From Eubacterium sp. (GTDB taxonomy: Bacteria > Bacillota > Clostridia > Lachnospirales > Lachnospiraceae), in contig JAETSX010000029.1 of the NCBI GenBank assembly GCA_021769425.1, forward strand, positions 1 to 40,986: a stretch of DNA of 40,986 nucleotides, given 5' to 3'. Shown here one piece after another: positions 17,029-25,171 of this stretch. The notes under the pieces are model-generated. The model was given only the letters and a program-made list of their open reading frames with translations. It was not told where the DNA came from and did not search any database. The translations under genes were made by a program, and so were the position numbers. Numbering within the stretch: position 1 is the stretch's first letter; each line of letters starts with the position of its first letter.

Positions 17029-18699
17029 ATGAAAACAGATATTCAGATTGCACAGGAAGCGGAAATGATCCATATCAAAGATGTGGCGGCGCAGTTGGGA
17101 ATTGGGGAAGATGATCTGGAATTATATGGGAAATATAAGGCAAAGCTGTCCAATGAACTGATAGAACAGGTGAAAAACAACAAAGATGGGAAGCTGATTC
17201 TTGTGACAGCCATCAATCCCACCCCGGCGGGGGAAGGCAAAACCACTACCAGCGTGGGACTGGGGCAGGCGTTCGGCAAGCTGGGAAAGAAAGCGGCGCT
17301 GGCGCTGAGAGAGCCTTCTTTGGGCCCCTGTTTCGGCATCAAAGGGGGAGCTGCCGGCGGAGGATATGCCCAGGTAGTTCCCATGGAAGATCTGAACCTG
17401 CATTTTACCGGAGATTTTCATGCCATTACTTCTGCCAATAACCTGCTTGCGGCTCTTTTGGACAACCATATTCAGCAGGGCAATGTCCTTGGTATCGACC
17501 CAAGGCAGGTGGTTTGGAAACGCTGTCTGGATATGAACGATCGCGTGCTTCGGAATATTGTGGTGGGTCTTGGTAATAAAATGGACGGAATGGTTAGGGA
17601 AGATCATTTTGTCATTACTGTGGCGTCTGAAATTATGGCAGTGCTGTGCCTGGCGGAAGATATGGCGGATCTCAAAAAGCGTTTGGGCAGAATGATTATT
17701 GCCTATGATTTCGAAGGGAAGCCGGTGACGGCAGACGATTTGCAGGCCACAGGAGCCATGGCTGCTCTTTTGAAAGATGCGTTGAAGCCCAACCTGATTC
17801 AGACTTTAGAGCATACGCCGGCCATTGTCCATGGAGGCCCATTTGCCAATATCGCCCATGGCTGCAACAGTGTCCGCGCCACAAAGACAGCTCTCAAGTT
17901 GGCGGACTATGTGGTGACAGAGGCAGGATTCGGCGCGGATCTGGGCGCTGAGAAGTTTATGGATATCAAGTGCAGAATGGCCGGGCTGAAACCGGATGCA
18001 GTGGTTTTAGTGGCAACCATCCGGGCATTGAAATACAACGGAGGAGTTCCGAAGGCGGAGCTTTCCGGCGAGAACTTAGAAGCTTTGAAGAGGGGAATTG
18101 TAAATCTGGAGAAGCATATCGAAAATCTGCAGAAATACCATGTGCCGGTAGTAGTAACATTGAATGCCTTCCTTACGGATACCCAGGCGGAGACAGAGTT
18201 TGTCGAACAGTTCTGCAGGGATCGGGGGTGCGAATTTGCTTTGTCAGAAGTATGGGAAAAAGGCGGAGAAGGCGGCCTTGCACTGGCCGGGAAAGTGTTG
18301 GAAACCTTAGAGACCAAAGAGAGCAGGTTTTGTCCGCTCTATGAAGACGATCTTTCCCTTACAGAAAAGATTGAGACGGTGGCGAAAGAAATCTACGGCG
18401 CAGACGGCGTAACGTATGCACCGGCGGCATTAAAAGAGTTAAAGAGAATTGAAGATCTGGGGATGGGAAGTTTTCCTGTCTGCATGGCGAAGACACAATA
18501 TTCCCTGTCAGATGATCAGACGAAGCTGGGGCGTCCCTCTGGATTTACGATAAATGTACGGGAAGTATACGTATCGGCAGGCGCCGGATTTGTAGTGGCA
18601 GTTACCGGGGCAATTATGACCATGCCGGGACTTGGAAAATCACCGGCTGCTTATCAGATTGATGTGGATGACGATGGAGTAATTACAGGATTATTCTAA
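17029..18699 (+). CDS. fhs: Formate-tetrahydrofolate ligase
   Basis: ATP-dependent formation of 10-formyl-THF from formate and THF; it is the first folate step of the methyl branch of the Wood-Ljungdahl pathway and also supplies purine and formyl-Met synthesis. 556 residues, the usual length. The nucleotide-binding [10 protein letters not shown] loop starts at T65, followed by [19 protein letters not shown] and the [19 protein letters not shown] region. The ATG at 17029 has a GGAGG ribosome site. folD follows 74 bp downstream, so the two steps are linked. Whether the strain is an acetogen cannot be told from these two genes. Confidence 0.97.
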   Translation: MKTDIQIAQEAEMIHIKDVAAQLGIGEDDLELYGKYKAKLSNELIEQVKNNKDGKLILVTAINPTPAGEGKTTTSVGLGQAFGKLGKKAALALREPSLGPCFGIKGGAAGGGYAQVVPMEDLNLHFTGDFHAITSANNLLAALLDNHIQQGNVLGIDPRQVVWKRCLDMNDRVLRNIVVGLGNKMDGMVREDHFVITVASEIMAVLCLAEDMADLKKRLGRMIIAYDFEGKPVTADDLQATGAMAALLKDALKPNLIQTLEHTPAIVHGGPFANIAHGCNSVRATKTALKLADYVVTEAGFGADLGAEKFMDIKCRMAGLKPDAVVLVATIRALKYNGGVPKAELSGENLEALKRGIVNLEKHIENLQKYHVPVVVTLNAFLTDTQAETEFVEQFCRDRGCEFALSEVWEKGGEGGLALAGKVLETLETKESRFCPLYEDDLSLTEKIETVAKEIYGADGVTYAPAALKELKRIEDLGMGSFPVCMAKTQYSLSDDQTKLGRPSGFTINVREVYVSAGAGFVVAVTGAIMTMPGLGKSPAAYQIDVDDDGVITGLF

Positions 18700-18773
18700 G
18701 AGCTTTTTGCAACACGCTTCGGAACCCGGCACGGAAATAAAGATGGAAAAAGATATTACAGAAAGGAAAAGCC

Positions 18774-19619
18774 ATGGCAGTAATTATAGACGGAAAAAAG
18801 ATTTCTCAGCAGATCAAAGATGAATTAAAAGAAAAGGTGACAGCGTTAAAGGCAGAAGGAAAAACAGGAGCGCTTGCAGTAATTCAGGTAGGAGCAGACC
18901 CGGCTTCCAGTGTGTATGTCAGAAATAAGAAGAATGCCTGCGCTTACATTGGAATTGAGTCTCTGGCTTACGAACTGCCGGAGGAGACAACAGAAGAAGA
19001 ATTGCTGGGATTAATTCAGGAACTGAATGGAAAAGAGGAGGTCAGGGGAATATTGGTCCAGCTGCCTCTTCCCGGTCATATCTGTGAGGAGAAAGTGATT
19101 CAGACTATCAGCCCGGAGAAGGATGTGGACGGGTTTCATCCCGAAAGCGTGGGAAATATGACCATTGGAGCATCAGGCTTTGTATCCTGTACGCCGGCTG
19201 GAATTATTCAGCTTTTAAAGCGATCCGGCATAGAAATTGCAGGAAAGCATTGTGTGGTCATCGGCAGAAGCAATATTGTGGGAAAACCAATGGCTCTTTT
19301 GATGCTTCGGGAGAATGCAACCGTTACAGTGACTCATTCCAAAACCAGGAATCTTCCGGAAATCTGCCGGCAGGCGGACATTCTGATTGTGGCCATGGGC
19401 AAACCGCAGTTTATCGGCGCAGAGTATGTGAAGGAAGGCGCAGCCGTAATTGATGTGGGCATCCACCGTGATGAAAAGAATAAATTGTGCGGTGATGTAA
19501 AATTCGATGAAGTGATGCCCATTGCCTCTGCCATTACGCCGGTTCCGGGGGGCGTAGGCCCTATGACCATTGCAATGCTGATGAATAACTGTGTGCAGAG
19601 CATAGAAGAGGGCAGGTAA
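18774..19619 (+). CDS. folD: Bifunctional methylene-THF dehydrogenase / methenyl-THF cyclohydrolase
   Basis: Interconverts 10-formyl-THF, methenyl-THF and methylene-THF, directly after Fhs in the pathway. 281 residues, standard length. The YVRNKK motif places the catalytic Tyr/Lys at Y48 and K52; the VQLPLPGH block, the KDVDGFHP block and the GRSNIVGKP nucleotide-binding segment are present, as is the C-terminal TPVPGGVGPMT signature. The ATG at 18774 follows AAAGGAAAAGCC. The next gene begins 2 bp after the stop, so transcription and translation probably continue into it. Confidence 0.97.
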   Translation: MAVIIDGKKISQQIKDELKEKVTALKAEGKTGALAVIQVGADPASSVYVRNKKNACAYIGIESLAYELPEETTEEELLGLIQELNGKEEVRGILVQLPLPGHICEEKVIQTISPEKDVDGFHPESVGNMTIGASGFVSCTPAGIIQLLKRSGIEIAGKHCVVIGRSNIVGKPMALLMLRENATVTVTHSKTRNLPEICRQADILIVAMGKPQFIGAEYVKEGAAVIDVGIHRDEKNKLCGDVKFDEVMPIASAITPVPGGVGPMTIAMLMNNCVQSIEEGR

Positions 19620-19621
19620 CA

Positions 19622-20827
19622 ATGAAATGTGCAAATTGCGGCGCAGAGCTGAAAGTGGGATGTGTGTATTGTTCCGTTTGCGGAAAAGAAGCTCAGATTG
19701 TATCGGATTATAATCTTCTGGAAGATGATTTCTTAAGAGGGCTTCTGAAAGAAAAGAAGGAAAAGATTCAGAAGAGGCATTTGTCAGGAAAGAAGGAAAA
19801 GATTCAGAAGAAGCATTTGTCAGGAGAGAAGGAAAAGATTCAGAAGAAGCATTTGTCAGAAAAGAAGGGAAAAGAGGGGAGCGCCGGGAAACAGAAAGCC
19901 GGGAGAAAAAAGAAGAAAAAACCCATGTGGATTCTGGCTGTTGCGGCTCTTCTGATCTTGGTGATGGGAGTTGTGATTTTGGTTCAATATACCTGGAACC
20001 ATTCCTATGAACATCAAATAAAGAAAGCGGAAAGCTATCAGAGCAGGAAGGATTACCGGAATGCAGAAAAATGTCTAAAACGTGCGCTGGAATTAGACAG
20101 CGGCAGCGAAGACGCCAGAGTCCGTCTGGCGGAAGTTTATGTTTGGCAGGAGGAGTATGAAAAGGCCAGAGAACTGCTGCTGGAATTGCTGGAACAGAAC
20201 GGAAAAAACCAGGAAATTTATGAGAGATTAATTCAGGTTTACAAGGTTCAGGAAGATTATGAAGCCATTGAGGAATTGAGCAGGGATATTACAGATGTGA
20301 AAATTCTGGAGCTCTTTGACGGTTATCTGGCAAAACCGCCGGCATTTGAACCGGAAGGCGGAACCTACCAGGAAGAAATTGAAGTGGAGCTTACCGGGGA
20401 TAGGGATTGTAAGATTTATTATACGCTGGATGGATCTGACCCAAAAGAGGGAAAAGAGTATACGGGGCCGATCTTATTGGAACCGGGGAAAAGAATATGG
20501 ATCCGTGCAGTTTCCCGCAATAAATTCGGCGTGTATGGAGAGGAAGAACAGGAGCGTTTTACGATCAATTTAAAGAAGCCGGAAATGCCCCATGTAATGC
20601 CGTCCGGCGGAAGCTTTTATGTTCCTCAGGCCATTACCATAACAGCGCCGGAGGAGTGTAAGGTTTACTATACTTGGGATGGGACAGCGCCTACGCAAGC
20701 GTCTGAGCAGTATACAGAACCCATCGGCATGCCGGAAGGAAATAATGTGCTCTCATTGATACTGGTGGATAAGTATGGCATGACATCAGACGTGCTGAAG
20801 TGCAATTATGTTTATATTCCTCAGTAA
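19622..20827 (+). CDS. Zinc-ribbon / membrane / TPR / chitobiase-C-like protein
   Basis: 401 residues with an uncommon domain order. An N-terminal zinc ribbon has two CxxC pairs (C4/C7 and C17/C20). Residues 46-81 are three lysine-rich 12-residue repeats (pattern KEKIQKKHLSGE). A transmembrane helix lies at about 102-125, TPR-like helices at about 133-215, and two modules of the chitobiase/hexosaminidase C-terminal type at about 238-320 and 322-401, each with an YYT-DG(S/T) motif. The likely topology is zinc ribbon inside, TPR and beta modules outside. It starts 2 bp after folD but has no evident tie to folate. I do not recognise a function. Confidence 0.75.
   Translation: MKCANCGAELKVGCVYCSVCGKEAQIVSDYNLLEDDFLRGLLKEKKEKIQKRHLSGKKEKIQKKHLSGEKEKIQKKHLSEKKGKEGSAGKQKAGRKKKKKPMWILAVAALLILVMGVVILVQYTWNHSYEHQIKKAESYQSRKDYRNAEKCLKRALELDSGSEDARVRLAEVYVWQEEYEKARELLLELLEQNGKNQEIYERLIQVYKVQEDYEAIEELSRDITDVKILELFDGYLAKPPAFEPEGGTYQEEIEVELTGDRDCKIYYTLDGSDPKEGKEYTGPILLEPGKRIWIRAVSRNKFGVYGEEEQERFTINLKKPEMPHVMPSGGSFYVPQAITITAPEECKVYYTWDGTAPTQASEQYTEPIGMPEGNNVLSLILVDKYGMTSDVLKCNYVYIPQ
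19757..19864 (+). repeat. Three 36-bp in-frame tandem repeats (Lys-rich)
   Basis: Units start at 19757, 19793 and 19829. They differ by only a few bases, so the duplications are recent. They encode a basic, probably helical juxtamembrane segment. Confidence 0.9.
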
Positions 20828-20902
20828 ACCCTCATCATGCTCAGCCTGCCGTCCGGCGGGCCGCATGGCCATCCATACTATGGAAGCCAGGGGCTTTCAT
20901 AG
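20825..20902 (+). repeat. 78-bp multi-hairpin intergenic repeat, copy D1
   Basis: It begins at the TAA stop of the preceding gene. Three successive inverted repeats are seen: CCTGCCG/CGGCGGG, GGCC-GCAT-GGCC, and a 12-bp ACTATGGAAGCC/GGCTTTCATAGT stem. It is tandem with D2. Confidence 0.88.
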
Positions 20903-20980
20903 TAAACCCTCATCATGCTCAGCCTGCCGTCCGGCGGGCCGCATGGCCATCCATACTATGGAAGCCAAGGGCTTTCATAG
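20903..20980 (+). repeat. 78-bp multi-hairpin intergenic repeat, copy D2
   Basis: Differs from D1 by one base, in the loop of the last hairpin, so this is a recent tandem duplication. After it comes about 70 bp with an isolated TATAAT at 21032 but no matching -35 box. Confidence 0.88.
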
Positions 20981-21050
20981 TATGGCGTCATAGGATGACA
21001 GTGATATGGGAAATGGCAGTTGTTTTTCAGATATAATAAGGATGTGACAT

Positions 21051-22181
21051 ATGAAAGATTTAAGCAGAATCCGGGAGGAAATTGATGAAATAGACAGTCA
21101 GATTGCAGCTTTATATGAAGCCAGGATGCAGCTGACAGGAGAAGTTGCAGAATATAAGCTGTCGGTGGGAAAGCCGGTGTTGGATAAAGCCAGAGAGAAG
21201 GAAAAGCTGGAAAAAGTTAAGAGACTGGTACGGTCCGAAGAGAACCGCTACGGAGTGGGAGAGCTTTTTGAGCAGATTATGGCATTGAGTAGGAGACGCC
21301 AGTACCAGATGATGATTCAGCACGGTCAGGGGCAGGATATGGGATTTGTCCAGGTGGATCGTCTGCCTTTTACCACTCACAAAGTAGTGTATCAGGGCAC
21401 GGAAGGGGCTTACAGCCAGCTTGCCATGAAAGCTTATTTCGGCGAAGAGATTGAAAGCTATCATGTGGAAACCTGGAGGGACGCCATGGAGGCCATTAGC
21501 AGCGGGAAGGCGGATTACGCAGTGCTGCCCATTGAGAATTCTTCCGCCGGAATTGTGGGAGAGAATTTTGACCTGCTGGTGGAATACGATAACTGCATTG
21601 CGGCGGAACAGACCATTAAAGTGGAGCATGCCCTTTTGGGGCTTCCAGGCAGCAGCCTTTCCGATATCACCCATGTATATTCCCATCCCCAGGCGTTGAT
21701 GCAGAGCGTGGATTTTCTGGATCTGCATAAGGACTGGAAGCAGAAGAAAGTGAAAAATACTGCGATGGCGGCAAAGAAGATTGTAGAAGACGGACAGAAC
21801 TGCCAGGCAGCCATAGCAAGCGCTGTAACCGCAGAGATTTACGGGCTGGACATTTTACAGGACAATATCAATTACAGCGATGAAAACAGCACCAGATTTA
21901 TTATTGTTTCCGGAAAGAAAATCTGCTTAAAAGAAGCAAAGAAGGTGAGCATCTGTTTTGAGATATCTCACGAGAGCGGATCTCTGTACCACATGCTTTC
22001 TCATTTTATTTTTAATAACCTGAATATGGTGAAAATTGAATCCAGGCCCATTAAGGATAAGAGCTTTGAGTATCGTTTTTTTGTGGATATGGAAGGAAAT
22101 TTGAGTGACGGCGCTGTGCAGAACGCGCTGAAAGGACTGCAGGAGGGCGCGCTGTACCTGAAAGTGCTGGGAAATTATTAA
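21051..22181 (+). CDS. pheA: Bifunctional chorismate mutase / prephenate dehydratase
   Basis: Makes prephenate from chorismate and then phenylpyruvate, the committed branch to phenylalanine. 376 residues: an AroQ-type chorismate mutase helix bundle (about 1-90, with LSRIREEIDEID and the KxxxGKPVLDKAREKE pattern), the dehydratase domain (about 110-290, with the TRF motif at T281-F283), and a C-terminal ACT domain (about 297-370) with ESRP at 330-333, the usual site for phenylalanine feedback. The start at 21051 follows AAGGATG. It stands alone, with no other aromatic-pathway gene adjacent. Confidence 0.96.
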   Translation: MKDLSRIREEIDEIDSQIAALYEARMQLTGEVAEYKLSVGKPVLDKAREKEKLEKVKRLVRSEENRYGVGELFEQIMALSRRRQYQMMIQHGQGQDMGFVQVDRLPFTTHKVVYQGTEGAYSQLAMKAYFGEEIESYHVETWRDAMEAISSGKADYAVLPIENSSAGIVGENFDLLVEYDNCIAAEQTIKVEHALLGLPGSSLSDITHVYSHPQALMQSVDFLDLHKDWKQKKVKNTAMAAKKIVEDGQNCQAAIASAVTAEIYGLDILQDNINYSDENSTRFIIVSGKKICLKEAKKVSICFEISHESGSLYHMLSHFIFNNLNMVKIESRPIKDKSFEYRFFVDMEGNLSDGAVQNALKGLQEGALYLKVLGNY

Positions 22182-22285
22182 TACTGCAAAGCAGTCTGCA
22201 GCAGCTGTGAATACGAAAATTCTGGCAGTTTGACTGATTCTAACAGGAAAAAGAACTGCAGATGACAGGATAGAGGTTTTTGGCG

Positions 22286-23584
22286 ATGAAAAGTACGGAC
22301 AAATTAATTTTATACCGGGGGTTTGAAAAGGACAGGATTTTTAAAGACTTTACCCGGGCGGCGGAATATTCCAAAGAGAAGCCAGCCGGCCGGGAATTAG
22401 AGGAACTGCAGAAGTTGTGTTACGAGGTTTTCCATGAATTGATTGAACTTTCCGCAAGCCATGGGTTTGAAGGGAATCTCTGGCAGAATTACCTGACTTT
22501 TCTGTTGGTTAATCATGAAAACGCCTACAGCGTTTCCTGTGAAATCAAGGGAAAGATTCAGGGAAGCATTAATGGGCTGGCCCTTCATGATTTTGCTGTT
22601 TTCAAGGAATTGTTTGATATAGATTTGAAAGAGTTAGGGGAAGCTCTTGAAATACCGGAACTTGAAATCATGAAAAACTACAGACGGGCAGAGCGGGACG
22701 GAAATGTCTTTAACCGCAGAATCCGGGATAGAATCTGCCAGCTGAGTGTCCGGTTGGAGCGGACAAATACCCCAGAGGAATTTAAAGACGAAGTCACGGA
22801 GTTCTACCGGGAATTCGGCGTGGGGAAACTGGGCCTGCATAAAGCCTTCCGCATTGCCCATGAGCGGGAGAAAGTGGAGATTGTGCCCATTACCAATATT
22901 GCCCATGTTCATCTGGATGATTTGATTGGATATGAGTCGGCCAAGCAGAAGCTGATAGACAATACAGAAGCTTTTGTGAAGGGCAAGCAGGCCAATAACT
23001 GCCTGCTGTTCGGGGATGCGGGAACTGGGAAATCCACCAGCGTAAAGGCCGTAATCAATCAGTATTACGGGCAGGGGCTTCGGATGATTGAGATATATAA
23101 GCATCAGTTTCAAGATTTAAACAATGTGATTGCCCAGGTGAAAAACCGGAATTATAAATTTATTATCTACATGGATGATTTGTCCTTCGAGGAATTTGAA
23201 ATTGAGTATAAATATTTAAAGGCAGTGATTGAAGGAGGACTGGAGAAAAAACCGGATAATGTACTGATTTACGCCACCTCAAACCGGCGTCATCTGGTTC
23301 GGGAGAAATTCAGCGATAAGGCGGACCGGGATGATGAGCTGCATACCAGCGATACGGTACAGGAAAAATTGTCCCTGGTGGCAAGGTTCGGCGTTACTAT
23401 TTATTTCGGCAAGCCAGACAAAAAGGAGTTTCAGAATATTGTGAAAAACCTTGCAAAGAGGCATCAGCTTCAGATGGAAGAGGAGGAACTTCTGGCAGAA
23501 GCAAATAAATGGGAGTTAAGCCATGGGGGGCTTTCAGGCAGAACTGCCCAGCAGTTTATCAATTATCTGTTGGGAAAACAGTAG
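22286..23584 (+). CDS. DUF815-family AAA ATPase
   Basis: 432 residues. An N-terminal helical region of about 200 residues precedes an AAA core: Walker A GDAGTGKST with K249, Walker B FIIYMDDLSFEEFE, and a sensor-like YATSNRRHLVREKF segment. This matches the DUF815 family of predicted ATPases, whose role is not established. A TTG two codons upstream (22280) is open, but AGAGG is better spaced for the ATG at 22286. It lies just before the polyphosphate genes with a 40-bp gap, so it may share their transcript. Confidence 0.85.
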   Translation: MKSTDKLILYRGFEKDRIFKDFTRAAEYSKEKPAGRELEELQKLCYEVFHELIELSASHGFEGNLWQNYLTFLLVNHENAYSVSCEIKGKIQGSINGLALHDFAVFKELFDIDLKELGEALEIPELEIMKNYRRAERDGNVFNRRIRDRICQLSVRLERTNTPEEFKDEVTEFYREFGVGKLGLHKAFRIAHEREKVEIVPITNIAHVHLDDLIGYESAKQKLIDNTEAFVKGKQANNCLLFGDAGTGKSTSVKAVINQYYGQGLRMIEIYKHQFQDLNNVIAQVKNRNYKFIIYMDDLSFEEFEIEYKYLKAVIEGGLEKKPDNVLIYATSNRRHLVREKFSDKADRDDELHTSDTVQEKLSLVARFGVTIYFGKPDKKEFQNIVKNLAKRHQLQMEEEELLAEANKWELSHGGLSGRTAQQFINYLLGKQ

Positions 23585-23624
23585 TCCAGGCTGTGCCGGA
23601 ATCATCCGGCAGAAAGGAACGGGT

Positions 23625-25157
23625 ATGAAAATTACGACATTTGCAGCAATTTATATCGGCTCATATGAAGTGAGTCTGAAAGTATTTGAGATTTCCGCTA
23701 ACCGAAAGATACGTTCCATTGATTATGTGCGGAGTCATGTAGAACTTGGCCGTGATGCCTTTGGAAAAGGGGTCATCGGATATGAACTGGTAGAGGAACT
23801 TTGCCAGATTTTAAAAGAATTCCATACCATTATGGAGGGATACAAAGTAGATGATTACGAGGCTTATGCAGGAAATGTGTTTCGGAATGTGAGCAATAAG
23901 CTGTTTATTCTGGATCAGATCCGGCTGCGCACAAAGATTGAAGTGACGGTTTTGAGCAATTCGGAACACCGGCTGATGGATTACAAGTCTCTGGCTGTGC
24001 TGCCCAAGTTTGAAAAAATGATTCAAAAAGGGGCTGCGGTGGTGAATGTAGGCGGCGGAAGCATGCAGATTACCCTGTTTCGGAAAGGCACAGCCATTAC
24101 CACTCAGCACATTGAGCTTGGAATTATGCGGATTCGGGAAAAATTGTCTAAAATTGAAAATCTGGTTTCCCATTACGAAACCCAGATTCAGGAATTGATT
24201 GATAAGGAACTGGAGATTTTCAAGCGGATTTATTTGCATGATCTGGAAATAAAATATGTGATTATCATGGGGGATTATGTGGGGGAGATGACAAAAGGCT
24301 TCTCAAAAAAGGCGGAAGACGGCACCATTGAGACAGAGCGTTTCTTAAAGCTTCTGAACAAGTGGTATAAAAAATCCGCCGAGGAGATTTCTCTGGAATT
24401 AAATCTGGCCAATGAACATGATCCGTTAATTCTTCCCTCCGTGGTACTGTATAAACGCCTGACCGAAGAATTAAACGCCAAATTCATCTGGGTGCCGGGG
24501 GTAAATATCAGTGACGGAATTGCCTGTGCCTATGCGGAAAAGAACCGTATGATTTACTTTGAACATGATTTTGAGGAAGATGTGCTGGCGGCCGCCAGGA
24601 ATCTGGCAGAGCGCTACCAGGGCTACTCCAGCCATACAGAAGCAGTTTTAAATCTGACGGTTACTATTTTTGACGCCATGAAAAAGGTCCATGGAATGGG
24701 GAAACGGGAGCGGCTTCTTCTGCAGGTTGCGGCAATTCTCCATGACTGCGGCCGTTACATCAGCCTGGTCAATCAGGCAGAGTGTTCTTACCAGATTATT
24801 ATGGCCACGGAAATTATCGGAATGACCCATTTGGAGCGGGAAATTGTGGCTAGCGCCGTAAAATACAATTCCCAGCCGCTGCAGCCTTACAGCAGCGTCA
24901 GCGCAAAAATGAATCAGGAAGATTATATGGTGGTGTCCAAACTGACGGCCATGCTTAAAATTGCCAATGCTATGGACAGAAGCCATAAGCAGAAATTCCG
25001 GAATATCAAGGCGTCTTTACAGGAGAGGGAACTGGTGATTACGGTGGAATCTTCCGAGAGTATAGTGCTGGAGAAAGGACTTTTTTCCGCATATGCCAAT
25101 TCATTTGAAGAAATTTTCAGCGTGAAGCCAAGAATAAGAGAGAAGAAAGTGTTTTAA
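23625..25157 (+). CDS. ppx: Ppx/GppA family exopolyphosphatase with HD-like C-terminus
   Basis: 510 residues. The N-terminal half has the actin-like ASKHA fold of Ppx/GppA phosphatases, with the phosphate-binding glycine loop at 143-145 (VNVGGGS). The C-terminal half carries HD at 373-374 in ILHDCGRYI, typical of long Ppx proteins. It should release phosphate from polyphosphate or hydrolyse pppGpp. A longer frame from 23523 overlaps the upstream ATPase gene; homology and the AAAGGAAC ribosome site support 23625. ppk starts 14 bp after its stop, so synthesis and breakdown of polyphosphate are co-transcribed. Confidence 0.92.
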   Translation: MKITTFAAIYIGSYEVSLKVFEISANRKIRSIDYVRSHVELGRDAFGKGVIGYELVEELCQILKEFHTIMEGYKVDDYEAYAGNVFRNVSNKLFILDQIRLRTKIEVTVLSNSEHRLMDYKSLAVLPKFEKMIQKGAAVVNVGGGSMQITLFRKGTAITTQHIELGIMRIREKLSKIENLVSHYETQIQELIDKELEIFKRIYLHDLEIKYVIIMGDYVGEMTKGFSKKAEDGTIETERFLKLLNKWYKKSAEEISLELNLANEHDPLILPSVVLYKRLTEELNAKFIWVPGVNISDGIACAYAEKNRMIYFEHDFEEDVLAAARNLAERYQGYSSHTEAVLNLTVTIFDAMKKVHGMGKRERLLLQVAAILHDCGRYISLVNQAECSYQIIMATEIIGMTHLEREIVASAVKYNSQPLQPYSSVSAKMNQEDYMVVSKLTAMLKIANAMDRSHKQKFRNIKASLQERELVITVESSESIVLEKGLFSAYANSFEEIFSVKPRIREKKVF

Positions 25158-25171
25158 GGGAGGTTAGGAAT

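Noticed and set aside
16827-17114. 95-codon ORF between ftsK and fhs
   Set aside because: It crosses repeat copy C and overlaps the certain start of fhs.
20808-20993. Open frame encoding a duplicated CSACRPAGRMAIHTMEA-type peptide
   Set aside because: It is a translation of the tandem 78-bp hairpin repeats; similar peptides appear at each repeat copy on either strand, and no ribosome site supports it.
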